Assembly (NCBI RefSeq): GCF_021611515.1
Contig: NZ_CP090960.1
Span: 1,736,001 to 1,800,000, forward strand
Length of the DNA: 64,000 nucleotides
Direction of reading: 5' to 3'
Origin: Mariluticola halotolerans
GTDB taxonomy: Bacteria > Pseudomonadota > Alphaproteobacteria > Rhizobiales > Devosiaceae
Shown: positions 6,713 through 15,769 of the stretch, in pieces
Layout of the letters: every line of letters starts with the position of its first letter
How positions within the stretch are numbered: the first letter of the stretch is position 1
Notes under the pieces: generated by a model
The model's input: only the letters and a program-made list of their open reading frames with translations
The model's database searches: none
Told to the model about the DNA's origin: nothing
Program-made: the position numbers and the translations under genes

Positions 6713-9186
6713 CCGCCCATCGCCTCCTTGATCAATTCATCCGCGGCTTCCGCCATTGCGCTTTCGCGGCCCTCGCCGAAAATCGGTTCGCGGCCAATCT
6801 CAAGCATTACCGGTACCGCAAGTGGAGAGATTCGGTCGAGCGGTTTATGGACGATGTGCTGACGCGCCCGCGCGAGGCACTGGCCGAGCCGTTCGATATC
6901 CAAAAGGCCGCGCGCCGCATCGCGCCGCGTCGCCTGAATGAGGATATGGTCGGGCTCGTGCTGGTAGAGCACGTCATAGATCAGGTCGGAATTCATGGTG
7001 ATCTGGCGGCCGGTTTTTTCCTTGCCGGGATGACGGCGTTCGATCAGTCCTGAAATGATAGCGCAATTACGAAAGGTGCGTTTCATCAGGCTGGATTCAT
7101 CGAGCCAGGCTTCCAGATCATCGCCGAGCATATCTTCGGAAAACAATTCATCCAGCGACAGCCGCCCGGTGCGGATCATCGCGGTCAGATCACCCAGCCC
7201 CCAGATGGCCAGCGCATATTCGCTCGCGACAAACCCAAGAGGGCGCGCCCGCATGCGCTCGAGCCGGCGGGTCAGCAGCATGCCCATGGTCTGATGCGCC
7301 AGACGGCCCTCGAAGGGATAACAGACCAGATAGGATTTATCGGCGCGCGGAAAGGTTTCAACCAGAAGGTTGTCGGTGCCGGGCAAAACGGAAACGTCGC
7401 GTTGCAGGCTCAGCCAGTCGCGCACCTGTGGCGGCAGCACGCCCCAGCTATCGGGACTGGCCAACATGGCGCGGACCCGTTCGGCCAGATAGGTGGAGAG
7501 CGGAAACTTGCCACCCATATAGGAGGGGATTTTCGGATTGGGGGAAAAGCTGCGCGAGACATAGGCCTCGTTTTCGCGCATGGCCTCAAAGGCGACGATC
7601 TCGCCGCCGAACAAAAACGTGTCGCCGGGCAGAAGCTGGGAGAAGAAATATTCCTCCATCTCGCCGAGCACGCGCCCGCCCCGGCCAATCGGGCCGGTGG
7701 TTGCGCCCTGTTTGTGGCCGCGGCCACGCACGAGGCGCACGCGCACCATTGGTTCCTCGATAATGGTGCCGACATTGAGCCGATATTGCTGGGCCACTTG
7801 CGGATTGGCGATGCGCCATTTGCCCTCGCCGGTCTGGCGCAGGCGGGCATAGCGTTCATAGGCCTTGAGGGCATAGCCGCCGGTGGCGACGAATTCGAGC
7901 ACCCGGTCGAACTGGGAACGGGGCAGATCGCGATAGGGCCAGGCGCGGGTGATTTCGACAAAGGTTGCGTCCGCATCAATCGGTGCGGCGCAGGCGAGGC
8001 CGAGAATATGCTGTGCCAGGACATCGAGACCACCGGCGACCGGGTCCTCGCTGTCCTGTGCCCCTTCATTGACGGCTTCCAGGGCCGCTTCGCATTCAAG
8101 CACCTCAAAGCGGTTGGCGGGGACGAACAGCGCGCGCGAGGGTTCATCGAGCCGGTGATTGGCGCGGCCAATGCGTTGCAGCATGCGCGAGGAGCCTTTG
8201 GGCGCGCCAATCTGGACGACCAGATCGACATCGCCCCAATCGATGCCGAGATCGAGGGTGGAGGTGCAGACCACGGCGCGGAGGTTTCCGGCGACCATCG
8301 CCGTTTCCACCTTGCGGCGCTGTTCGACATTGAGTGAGCCGTGATGGAGCGCAATCGGCAGATTGTCGTCATTGATCGACCAGAGGCCCTGAAACAGCAT
8401 TTCCGCTTGCGAGCGGGTGTTGACGAACAGCAGCACGGTGCCGTTTTGCTTGATGATCTCATAGAGATCCTTATGGGCGTAATTGGCCGAATGCCCGGCC
8501 CAGGGCACCCGGTCCTCGCTGGCCAGTATCGAGAGTTCCGGATGAGCCCCGCCTTCGGCAGTCAGCAGCGCTGTGGGGCGCGGGGCGACCGGGGCGGCGA
8601 TCCAGTCGCGCAGCATTTCGGGCTGAGCCACGGTGGCGCTGAGGGCGGTAATCTTGACGTCAGAGGCAAGCATGCCCAGCCGGGCAATGGCCAGTGACAG
8701 CAATTCGCCGCGCTTGGAGGTGACCATGGCATGCAGCTCATCAAGCACGATGCGCTGCACCGAGCCGAACAGTTTGGCGCTATCGCCATGGCTGAGCAGG
8801 AGCGCGATCTGTTCAGGCGTGGTCAACAGGATATGCGGGGGATCATATCTCTGGCGCTGACGCTTGTGCTGGGGGGTGTCGCCGGTGCGGGTTTCCACCC
8901 GGATGTTCAGGCCCATCTCGGCAATGGGCGTGGTCAGGTTGCGCGCCACGTCCACCGCCAGCGCCTTGAGGGGCGAAATATAGAGCGTGTGCAACCCCTC
9001 CCGGGGGGCATTGATCAAATCATTGAGGGTGGGCAGGAACCCCGCCAGCGTTTTACCCGCACCGGTGGGGGCGATCAGCAGCGCGGATTGACCTTGCTCA
9101 TGGGCATTCAGCACAGCCAGCTGATGCGGCCTCGGCACCCATTGGCGAGCCGCAAACCAGTCGGTGATCGGGGGCGAAAGTTTCAA
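6709..9186 (-). CDS. Ligase-associated DNA damage response DEXH-box helicase (Lhr-like)
   Basis: An 825-residue superfamily 2 helicase. Walker A is APTGAGKT (residues 39-46), the DExH box is DELH (149-152), motif III-like LSATV follows, and the second RecA domain has VCTSTLDLGIDWGDVD and the arginine-finger motif QRIGRANHR. The C-terminal half carries the Lhr-specific winged-helix and beta-rich core. Lhr-type helicases unwind DNA or DNA/RNA hybrids 3'-5'. The ligase-associated subgroup is named for its usual neighbours, of which only pdeM is present here. It is the first gene of a three-gene overlapping operon. Confidence 0.88.
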   Translation of the reverse strand: MKLSPPITDWFAARQWVPRPHQLAVLNAHEQGQSALLIAPTGAGKTLAGFLPTLNDLINAPREGLHTLYISPLKALAVDVARNLTTPIAEMGLNIRVETRTGDTPQHKRQRQRYDPPHILLTTPEQIALLLSHGDSAKLFGSVQRIVLDELHAMVTSKRGELLSLAIARLGMLASDVKITALSATVAQPEMLRDWIAAPVAPRPTALLTAEGGAHPELSILASEDRVPWAGHSANYAHKDLYEIIKQNGTVLLFVNTRSQAEMLFQGLWSINDDNLPIALHHGSLNVEQRRKVETAMVAGNLRAVVCTSTLDLGIDWGDVDLVVQIGAPKGSSRMLQRIGRANHRLDEPSRALFVPANRFEVLECEAALEAVNEGAQDSEDPVAGGLDVLAQHILGLACAAPIDADATFVEITRAWPYRDLPRSQFDRVLEFVATGGYALKAYERYARLRQTGEGKWRIANPQVAQQYRLNVGTIIEEPMVRVRLVRGRGHKQGATTGPIGRGGRVLGEMEEYFFSQLLPGDTFLFGGEIVAFEAMRENEAYVSRSFSPNPKIPSYMGGKFPLSTYLAERVRAMLASPDSWGVLPPQVRDWLSLQRDVSVLPGTDNLLVETFPRADKSYLVCYPFEGRLAHQTMGMLLTRRLERMRARPLGFVASEYALAIWGLGDLTAMIRTGRLSLDELFSEDMLGDDLEAWLDESSLMKRTFRNCAIISGLIERRHPGKEKTGRQITMNSDLIYDVLYQHEPDHILIQATRRDAARGLLDIERLGQCLARARQHIVHKPLDRISPLAVPVMLEIGREPIFGEGRESAMAEAADELIKEAMGG

Positions 9187-9280
9187 CCGGATGCCTTCAT
9201 CAATTTGTCATCTTTATGCGCGGGCAAATCCGGCATAGTCTAACCTTGGTTTCCCCCAGAGTCGCAACCCAAGGGATGCT

Positions 9281-9979
9281 ATGACCGATAGCACGACTGA
9301 ACCATCCAACCCGCCGGAAAAACTGCGTCTGACGCCAGAAGATGCGGCCATTGAAATTACCAAACGTGCCATTTCGGTGGCGGCGACCCAGCAGCGCCGG
9401 GTTGTGGTGGGTATTGCCGGTGGTCCCGGTTCGGGTAAATCAACCATCGCGGCGGCTGTTATCGGCCAGCTCAATGACCTGATTGATGGCAGCGCCGCCC
9501 GGGTGCCGATGGATGGCTTTCATATGAAGCATGACAAGCTGGTGGAGATGGAACTGGACGCGGTGAAAGGGTCGCCGGAGACGTTCGATCCGCGTGCTTT
9601 CATCAGCTTTTTGAAGAACCTCAAGCAAAGCCGGCAGCCCTGCCAGGTGCCTTCCTATTCCCGCAAGATTGAGGACGTGGTCGAGAACGCTTTCACCATT
9701 GCGGGCAATGTGCCCATTCTGGTGGTTGAGGGGAATTATCTGTTGCTCTCCAAAACACCCTGGCACGAAATCCGCGATTTGCTGGATGTGGCGATTTATA
9801 TCTCCGTGCCGCGCGATAAGGTGCGTGCGCGCCTGCTCAAACGTCACCGGGAACATGACCTTTTCACCGAGGAACGCAATATTGCCCATGTCGATAATGT
9901 GGATCTGGCCAATTACGATCTGGTGGCCAGTTCGCGCGATCGCGCTGACGTGGTGATCGACCTGCTGACAGAGAGCTGA
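9281..9979 (+). CDS. P-loop nucleoside/sugar kinase of the PRK/pantothenate-kinase-like family
   Basis: A 232-residue kinase with Walker A GGPGSGKST (residues 47-55), a DGFHMKHDKL substrate-loop block about 30 residues later, an FDPRAF motif, and a VPILVVEGNYLLL Walker-B-like strand. This combination is that of the uridine kinase / phosphoribulokinase / pantothenate kinase-like group; proteins of this exact type are usually annotated as nucleoside/nucleotide kinases or fructose kinases. The real substrate is not determinable. It is transcribed divergently from the repair helicase, 94 bases apart. Confidence 0.78.
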   Translation: MTDSTTEPSNPPEKLRLTPEDAAIEITKRAISVAATQQRRVVVGIAGGPGSGKSTIAAAVIGQLNDLIDGSAARVPMDGFHMKHDKLVEMELDAVKGSPETFDPRAFISFLKNLKQSRQPCQVPSYSRKIEDVVENAFTIAGNVPILVVEGNYLLLSKTPWHEIRDLLDVAIYISVPRDKVRARLLKRHREHDLFTEERNIAHVDNVDLANYDLVASSRDRADVVIDLLTES

Positions 9980-9988
9980 GGCGGATTT

Positions 9989-11020
9989 TTACGCGGCGTG
10001 GGTGTTAACCGCTTCGGCGAGAACATTGACCAGCACACGCTCCACCTTGCCTTCGTCAGCCATGCCAGAGAGAATGTCGATCGCCTCATGCGGGGCGGCG
10101 GCAAGTTTATAGGGCCGGGTTTCCACCAGGGCGCCATAGATGTCGCAGACGGTGAGAATGCGGGTGACATCACCAATTTCAGAACCCTTCAGCCCGTCAG
10201 GATAGCCAGAGCCGTCGAGATATTCGTGGTGGTGGCGGACCGCTGCGAGGATTTCCGGGGCGACGCCTTTCTGGGTAGACAAGTACTCATGGCCAATAGC
10301 GGGGTGGCTGCGCACCAGCGCCAATTCGGCCTCGCTCAACTTATCGGGCTTGTCGAGGATGGTGGCGGGAATTTCGATCTTGCCGATATCATGCAGCAAT
10401 GCCGCCGTGGCAAGGGTGGTAATGTCTGCCCGGGCCATGCCTGTGTGATAGCCGAATGCCGTTGCAAGGCCGGTGACGATCAGGCAGTGCTGGAAGGTGC
10501 CCTCGTGATAGGCCCGCACGGTGCCCAGCCAGCTCTCGAGACTGCTTCTGGCAATCGCATTGCTGATTTCCCCACCTGATTTGTCAATCTGGCCAATATC
10601 GAGCAGGCTATGGGAATGCAGCGCGGAAAAAGCCAGCTCCAGCGCACCGGCGGCATACATGACAGAGGTCTGGCACTGAATCATGGCGGGGTTATTGGCA
10701 GCAGCACTGCGGATCAATTGCGTCAGGCCAGGCGTGCTGAGCGGTGCCGGCAATAGCCGTGTGGCACCCAATGCCCAGGCCTGGGTGCGGGCGCGGTGAT
10801 TAGCCGGGTCGGCGACAGCGGCGAGCAAAGCCGGCTTTTTGCCTTTGCCCAGAAATTCACGGGTCCTGCTGACGGTCTTGAGATCGAGAAAATCGATATC
10901 CATGACCACAATGTCAGCGTCTGGAAAGACGTCATCCCATATCTGGGCAATTAAAACCGGATCACCGCCTACGTAATGCGGGAGTTTCCGGGGTTTGTCA
11001 TTATCGCATAAAATGAGCAA
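9989..11020 (-). CDS. HD-GYP domain protein, probable cyclic-di-GMP phosphodiesterase
   Basis: About 343 residues. The N-terminal 110 residues look like a receiver-type alpha/beta domain (ADIVVMDIDFLD holds acidic residues), with an undefined linker after it. The HD-GYP catalytic domain spans about 170-345: an early metal histidine in FQHCLIV, the HD pair in LLHDIGK, a downstream SHPAIGHEY block, and HHHEYLDGSGYP, the defining GYP motif. All metal ligands I can check are intact, so hydrolysis of c-di-GMP is likely. I prefer the TTG start at 11020 because GGAGG lies 5 bases upstream. A GTG at 11026 overlaps that ribosome-binding site. Confidence 0.8.
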   Translation of the reverse strand: MLILCDNDKPRKLPHYVGGDPVLIAQIWDDVFPDADIVVMDIDFLDLKTVSRTREFLGKGKKPALLAAVADPANHRARTQAWALGATRLLPAPLSTPGLTQLIRSAAANNPAMIQCQTSVMYAAGALELAFSALHSHSLLDIGQIDKSGGEISNAIARSSLESWLGTVRAYHEGTFQHCLIVTGLATAFGYHTGMARADITTLATAALLHDIGKIEIPATILDKPDKLSEAELALVRSHPAIGHEYLSTQKGVAPEILAAVRHHHEYLDGSGYPDGLKGSEIGDVTRILTVCDIYGALVETRPYKLAAAPHEAIDILSGMADEGKVERVLVNVLAEAVNTHAA

Positions 11021-11288
11021 GAGCACCTCCCCCAGCGTCTACTCATGTCATAAATTTCCCCGAAATAAGGGGGCGTGGATTATTCAAAATATGCAAGTAA
11101 CTTAGAAAATTCGTATAAATATTGTATTTATATTTCCCACGGGGCAAGCCAGTTTATTTCGCGGGGTACTTTGGCTTTTTCACCTATCTCCTGTGCCGGC
11201 TGGCGCCACAGGCGCGGTACGTGCCGTTCGCACTTGCCAGCGCTGGCCAATCATGGCACCTCCCTTGGGTCGTTAATGCGAGGTTGTC

Positions 11289-12044
11289 ATGCACAAGAAA
11301 ACCATTTTCATCACCGGTGCCACATCCGGCTTTGGCGCGGCCACTGCCCGCCTGTTTGCCCATAATGGCTGGCAGGTGATTGCAACCGGCAGGCGCGTGG
11401 AACGCCTCGAAGCGCTGCGCGACGAACTGCCTGCGGGCATGGTGCATATTGCCGCGATGGATTTGACGGATCGTGACAGCATCATTGCCGCCATTAAAGG
11501 GTTGCCTGATGCATTCAAACCCGTGACATGCCTGTTCAATAATGGCGGCCTGGCACTGGGCACCAAGCCGATGCCCGATATCAAGGTTGATGACTGGCGG
11601 GTGATGGTGGAGACCAATATTATGGGCCTCATCCACACCAGCCAGGAAATGATCCCGCTGTTGAAGGCAACCGGACCGGGCGCGTCGATTATCAATGTAG
11701 GCTCGATTGCGGGGCGTTTTGCCTATCCGGGTGGCAATGTCTATGGCGCGTCAAAAGCCTTTGTGCGCCAGTTCTCCTATGAAATGCGCTGCGACCTTGA
11801 AGGCACCGGCATTCGGGTAACCAGCCTGGAGCCGGGCATGGCCAAGTCTGAATTCACCGCTGTGCGCACGGGTGACGCCAAGCTGAATGAAACCTTTTAT
11901 GAAGGTGCCGAGCCGATATTGCCGGAAGACATTGCCAATACGGTCTGGTTTCTGGCGACCCAGCCGGACCATATCAATATCAACTCGATCGAGATCATGC
12001 CGGTCAGCCAGGTGCCGGCCGTTCCCAAAATTCTGCGGAAATAG
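11289..12044 (+). CDS. Short-chain dehydrogenase/reductase, YdfG-like
   Basis: A 251-residue classical SDR. The NADP(H)-binding TGATSGFG lies at residues 9-16, the catalytic Ser near 139 in VGSIAG, and the Tyr/Lys pair in YGASK (152-156). The SLEPGMAKSEF stretch and the C-terminal IEIMPVSQ are typical of YdfG-type 3-hydroxy acid / serine dehydrogenases (malonic semialdehyde reductase activity in E. coli), though the true substrate is unproven. The usual NNAG motif reads NNGG (84-87), a mild variation. It is followed 10 bases later by the MATE transporter gene, probably in one transcript. Confidence 0.82.
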   Translation: MHKKTIFITGATSGFGAATARLFAHNGWQVIATGRRVERLEALRDELPAGMVHIAAMDLTDRDSIIAAIKGLPDAFKPVTCLFNNGGLALGTKPMPDIKVDDWRVMVETNIMGLIHTSQEMIPLLKATGPGASIINVGSIAGRFAYPGGNVYGASKAFVRQFSYEMRCDLEGTGIRVTSLEPGMAKSEFTAVRTGDAKLNETFYEGAEPILPEDIANTVWFLATQPDHININSIEIMPVSQVPAVPKILRK

Positions 12045-12053
12045 GCACCCATA

Positions 12054-13394
12054 ATGTCCAAGCCGTCGTACCCGTTCACGGTGCGGCATCGCGATGTGTG
12101 GCGCATCGCCCTGCCAGCGACCTTTGCCTTTATCACTGAACCGCTGGCGGGGCTGGTGGACCTTACCGTGATCGGCAGGCTGGGAGATGCGACCCTGCTT
12201 GGGGGGCTGGTGCTGGGCACGCTGGCCTTCAATTTCATTTTCTCGATGGTGTTCTTTCTCAGGCTGGGCACGGCCGGGCTGGTGGCCCAATCGGTTGGCG
12301 CACGGGATGCGGATGAAGGGCTGATACATTTCGGGCGCGCCATCCTGATTGCGCTGGTAATCGGGCTGGCGCTGCTGATTTTGACGATGCCGCTGATCTG
12401 GCTGAGCGCGTGGCTGCTGGGTGCGGGGCCATCCGTGATGGTCGCATTTGAAACCTATATGCAGGTGCGCATGTGGTCGGCCCCTCTGGTTTTGATCAAT
12501 TTTGCGCTGCTCGGCTGGTTTTACGGGCGGGCCGAGGCGACGACCGGCATGGCGCTGCAATTTCTGGTATCGGGCGGCAATATCGTTTTCTCGATCCTGT
12601 TCGTTTACGGATTTGGCTGGGGCGTGGCCGGGGTGGCATTTGGCACGGTGCTCGGCGAATTGATGGCGGCGGCGACCGGCCTTTTTCTGGTGGTCCGGCA
12701 TTTCGGCGGTATCCACCCGATCCTTAAGACCTTGCCGCGTGACCGGCTGCTTGAATTACGCGGGCTGAAACGGCTGTTTGCACTTAGCCGCGACCTGATG
12801 ATCCGCTCGGCCGCACTGATGGGCGCGTTTGCGTTTTTCACGGCCCAGACCGCGCGCGAAAGTGCAGTGGTTTTGGCAGCCAATGCAATCATTCTCAATT
12901 TCCAGATGGTCACGGCGTTTTTTCTCGACGGGCAGGCGCAGGCGGCGGAACAATTATGCGGCAAGGCGGTGGGGGCCAATTACCGCCCCGCGTTCGATCG
13001 CGCCATCAAGCTGTCGATGGGGTGGGGATTTCTGATCGGGCTGGGGCTGTTTCTCATTCTCATCAGTTTCGGGCCGCTGTTTATCAACCTGATGACCACG
13101 GCACCCGATGTGCGCCAGGTCGCCTATGATCACTTGTTCATCGCCTCTTTCATGGCGCTGACCGGGGTTGGTGCGTTTGTGATGGACGGGGTTATGCAGG
13201 GCGCAACGCTGAACACGATCATTCGCAACGGCATGGTTGCCGCGTTTTTGATCTTTCTGGCGGCGGCCAATATTCTTTATCCGCTTTACGGGCTGAACGG
13301 CCTTTGGCTGGCCATGAACATTTTCTTTATCGCCCGTGGCGTGATCTTCTGGTTCGCCGTCAAATGGAAAATGCCAACGCTGTTCGGCGGGTGA
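12054..13394 (+). CDS. MATE family efflux transporter, DinF subfamily
   Basis: A 446-residue membrane protein with about twelve helices. It has the MATE opening IALPATFAFITEPLAGLVDLTVIGRLGDA and a matching second half, consistent with cation-coupled (Na+ or H+) export of organic cations, drugs or metabolites. DinF-type membership is suggested by TEPLAGLVDLTVIG and FLRLGTAGLVAQSVGARD. It lies directly behind the SDR gene. No repeat of an SOS operator was seen upstream, so the DinF label says nothing about SOS control here. Confidence 0.85.
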   Translation: MSKPSYPFTVRHRDVWRIALPATFAFITEPLAGLVDLTVIGRLGDATLLGGLVLGTLAFNFIFSMVFFLRLGTAGLVAQSVGARDADEGLIHFGRAILIALVIGLALLILTMPLIWLSAWLLGAGPSVMVAFETYMQVRMWSAPLVLINFALLGWFYGRAEATTGMALQFLVSGGNIVFSILFVYGFGWGVAGVAFGTVLGELMAAATGLFLVVRHFGGIHPILKTLPRDRLLELRGLKRLFALSRDLMIRSAALMGAFAFFTAQTARESAVVLAANAIILNFQMVTAFFLDGQAQAAEQLCGKAVGANYRPAFDRAIKLSMGWGFLIGLGLFLILISFGPLFINLMTTAPDVRQVAYDHLFIASFMALTGVGAFVMDGVMQGATLNTIIRNGMVAAFLIFLAAANILYPLYGLNGLWLAMNIFFIARGVIFWFAVKWKMPTLFGG

Positions 13395-13414
13395 TCTGGC
13401 TGGCCTGCGCCGCC

Positions 13415-13462
13415 CATCCTTCGACAGGCTCAGGATGAGGAGCGACAGCTAAGGATGAGGAG
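13415..13462. repeat. Short intergenic palindromic repeat of the CATCCTTCGACA type
   Basis: Between the MATE gene and pyrD the sequence CATCCTTCGACAGGCTCAGG (13415-13434) continues as ATGAGG. It is followed 10 bases later by a second partial copy, AAGGATGAGG. The first copy is an imperfect palindrome (CATCCT...AGGATG) and is a familiar dispersed intergenic motif in many alphaproteobacterial genomes. It may act as a bidirectional transcription stop for the two convergent genes. No gene is present here. Confidence 0.55.
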
Positions 13463-13498
13463 GGGCTGGCGGGTCCCTGTGCTGCGATTGAGCGCGCG

Positions 13499-14605
13499 CT
13501 AAATCCCGGCCTTGCCGCTGGCCCAGTCCGTAACTGCCGTGCCGGTTAGACCGGCGACCGAGGTGTGCCCGCCGGCGCGAATGGCTTTGGTGAGACCGGT
13601 CTTGATATCGCCGAGCAGTTCCATGCCCTCGAACACCAAAGCGGAATAGAGCTGGATGGCATTGGCCCCAGCGGCGAATTTGGCCACGGCGCTTTCTGCG
13701 GAATGCACACCGCCCACACCAATGATGGGGAGTTCGCCCAGACGCAAACGCATTTGTGCCAGTTTTTGGGTGGCCAGATTGAATAATGGCTTGCCCGACA
13801 ATCCGCCGGTTTCTTCCGCATAGGGCAGGCCTGCAACGGTATCCCGGCCAATGGTGGTGTTTGAGACAATCAACCCATCGAGATTGGTCGCCTGGATGAC
13901 GCCGGCAATCTCGTCCATTTCCGTTTCATTGAGATCGGGGGCGATTTTGAGGAATACGGGCACGCGTATGCTGGCGGCGGCCCGTTCCTCGAGCACCGCG
14001 CCGAGCAGTTTGCGCAAGGCATCGTGAGACTGCAGATCGCGCAGGCCCGGCGTGTTCGGCGAGGAAATATTGACCGTCAGATAATCTGCCTTGGTGGCGA
14101 AACGTTTAACCCCGGCCACATAGTCAGCCACGAAATCGGTGCTGTCCTTGTTGGCCCCCACATTGACCCCGAGAATGGTGGAAACGCGCCGGTCGGCCAG
14201 ACGCTGGAAGGCGGCGTCATGTCCCTCATTGTTGAACCCCATGCGATTGATTACCCCCCCGGCTTCGCTGACGCGGAACAGGCGGGGTTTGGGATTGCCC
14301 GTTTGCGGACGCGGGGTGAGCGTGCCCACTTCGGCAAAACCAAAACCGATGCGACCCAGCGCTTCGGGGACTTCCGCATTCTTGTCGAACCCGGCAGCCA
14401 TGCCGACCGGGTTTTTGAGGTCGAGCCCGCAAAGGTTGAGACTGAGCTCGGCCGGGTCCGAGTCTGCCTGGGCTGGCACGAGACCCAGCTTCAGCGCCGA
14501 AATGGTGGCGCGGTGGGCGATCTCGGGATCCATTTTCAGAAGGGCGTCACGGGTGATGCCCTGCATCAGGCCAGAACGAAGAAGCGGTGACAGGGAGGAG
14601 AACAT
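13499..14605 (-). CDS. pyrD: Dihydroorotate dehydrogenase (quinone), class 2
   Basis: A 368-residue membrane-associated flavoenzyme that oxidises dihydroorotate to orotate in pyrimidine synthesis, passing electrons to quinone. FMN-binding motifs NPVGMAAGFDKN and GVGGVHSAESA are visible. The active-site segment NISSPNTPGLR carries the class 2 catalytic serine. The amphipathic N-terminus (FSSLSPLLRSGLM) matches class 2 enzymes. I start at the ATG at 14605. The reading frame runs on upstream to 15091, but that portion is the DUF952 gene read in another frame. The start overlaps the DUF952 stop (TGATG), so translation is coupled. Confidence 0.9.
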   Translation of the reverse strand: MFSSLSPLLRSGLMQGITRDALLKMDPEIAHRATISALKLGLVPAQADSDPAELSLNLCGLDLKNPVGMAAGFDKNAEVPEALGRIGFGFAEVGTLTPRPQTGNPKPRLFRVSEAGGVINRMGFNNEGHDAAFQRLADRRVSTILGVNVGANKDSTDFVADYVAGVKRFATKADYLTVNISSPNTPGLRDLQSHDALRKLLGAVLEERAAASIRVPVFLKIAPDLNETEMDEIAGVIQATNLDGLIVSNTTIGRDTVAGLPYAEETGGLSGKPLFNLATQKLAQMRLRLGELPIIGVGGVHSAESAVAKFAAGANAIQLYSALVFEGMELLGDIKTGLTKAIRAGGHTSVAGLTGTAVTDWASGKAGI

Positions 14606-15027
14606 CAGCTGAGGTCCGGCAAATTGTTGATGGTGCCATCGGCGTTGACCGAGATCGCGGACGCCTCGGCGACCTGGCTTGTGGACAGTGGCGCGTAAAG
14701 ATGCGGGAACAGTGCCCCGCCACGCGAGAGTTCCCATTTCAGTTCCGGCCCGACGGTGGCCGCCGGCACCTTGAGCAGCACGAGTTGATCCTGACCCTTG
14801 AAGTGCAGGCTGAGGGTCTCGGATAACTGATCGGCTGTGGAGAAATGCATATAGCCGTCGGCCTGGTCTATGGGCATGCCCGCAAGGGTGCCGGTGGCTT
14901 GCGCCTCGGCCCACAGGGCGCTGGTGGTGATTTTGTAAATATGTTCGGGCACGGGCTCTGACGCTGGTTCGGGAACGGGTCTGATCTGGCCGCGACCATA
15001 GGCAAAGGGACTGTGGGCAGCAAGCAT
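14605..15027 (-). CDS. DUF952 family protein
   Basis: A 140-residue protein. The core from about residue 28 (EHIYKITTSALWAEAQ) through DGYMHFSTADQLSETL and LFPHLYAPL is the DUF952 signature. These small domains look related to ADP-ribosyltransferase/RNA 2'-phosphotransferase-like folds, but no activity is established that I know of. It precedes pyrD with a one-base overlap, an arrangement common in Rhizobiales. The first 25 residues, rich in P and E, are not conserved-looking, so a later start cannot be excluded. Confidence 0.78.
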   Translation of the reverse strand: MLAAHSPFAYGRGQIRPVPEPASEPVPEHIYKITTSALWAEAQATGTLAGMPIDQADGYMHFSTADQLSETLSLHFKGQDQLVLLKVPAATVGPELKWELSRGGALFPHLYAPLSTSQVAEASAISVNADGTINNLPDLS

Positions 15028-15130
15028 TGCGGGACTTTACATATATATGCACCAATGCCAATAATAGGACAATGATCCGCATTAAGGACACTTGTCCTTC
15101 TCCACTCGTATAACTCTTAAAGCCACCCCG

Positions 15131-15769
15131 ATGTTGTCACACGCCGCCATATGGGAATCGATTGATAATCTCGCCAAACGCCGCGGCCTGACGCCTTCCG
15201 GGCTGGCGCGGCTGGCCGGGCTTGATTCCACCGCATTCAACAAATCCAAGCGGGTCAGCAAGGACGGGCGCGAACGCTGGCCCTCGACCGAAAGCCTTGC
15301 CAAAGTGCTTGAGGCGACGGGCGAGGGATTTGACAGCTTCCTGCTTGAGGGTGGTGCTTATGTGCAAACCGCCTCGGCACAGAATTCAACGGTTCCCCTG
15401 CTCGGTTTTGCCCAGGCCGGTTCCGGCGGGTTCTTTGATTCCGGTGGTTTTCCGGCCGGTCAGGGTTGGGACGAGGTGCGGTTACCCACGGTCTCTGAGG
15501 GGGGCACCTATGCGCTGGAGGTTTCTGGCGATTCCATGCTGCCGCTCTATCGGGATGGCGATATCATTATTGTCTCGCCCAGCCAGCAATTGCGCCGGGG
15601 GGACCGGGTGGTGGTGCGCACGCGCGAAGGCGAAGTGATGGCCAAGGTTTTGCACCGGCAGACAGAAAAAACCGTGGAACTGCATTCGCTCAATCCAGAA
15701 CACAAACCGCGTGTGCTCAGCAGCGCGGAAATCGACTGGATCGCCCGGATTGTCTGGGCCAGCCAATGA
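15131..15769 (+). CDS. XRE/S24 regulator with LexA/CI-like C-terminal peptidase domain
   Basis: A 212-residue protein. An N-terminal helix-turn-helix (about residues 5-65, RRGLTPSGLARLAGLDSTAFNKS) is joined to a C-terminal S24 domain. The S24 serine is in SGDSMLPLYRDGD and the general-base lysine in EGEVMAKVLHR; an Ala-Gly pair in FAQAGSGG is placed where LexA/CI proteins self-cleave. This suggests a repressor that could be inactivated by autoproteolysis, possibly RecA-stimulated; its targets are unknown. The ATG at 15131 gives the standard N-terminus, while a TTG at 15092 would add 13 residues. A HAD phosphatase gene overlaps its stop by 4 bases. Confidence 0.82.
   Translation: MLSHAAIWESIDNLAKRRGLTPSGLARLAGLDSTAFNKSKRVSKDGRERWPSTESLAKVLEATGEGFDSFLLEGGAYVQTASAQNSTVPLLGFAQAGSGGFFDSGGFPAGQGWDEVRLPTVSEGGTYALEVSGDSMLPLYRDGDIIIVSPSQQLRRGDRVVVRTREGEVMAKVLHRQTEKTVELHSLNPEHKPRVLSSAEIDWIARIVWASQ

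Noticed and set aside
7294-8337. 347-codon open frame on the plus strand opposite the repair helicase gene
   Set aside because: It is the antisense shadow of a gene with complete helicase motifs; the translation has no recognisable domain and GC-rich coding DNA often leaves long antisense frames.
11027-11288. Possible small genes in the AT-rich gap before the SDR gene (frames at 11075 and 11122)
   Set aside because: Both frames lack ribosome-binding sites and run into the SDR coding region in other frames; the gap most likely holds only promoter sequence.
14606-15091. N-terminal extension of pyrD to 530 codons
   Set aside because: The extension is the DUF952 gene read in another frame; class 2 dihydroorotate dehydrogenases start at the MFSSLSP-type helix, and the ATG at 14605 is coupled to the DUF952 stop.
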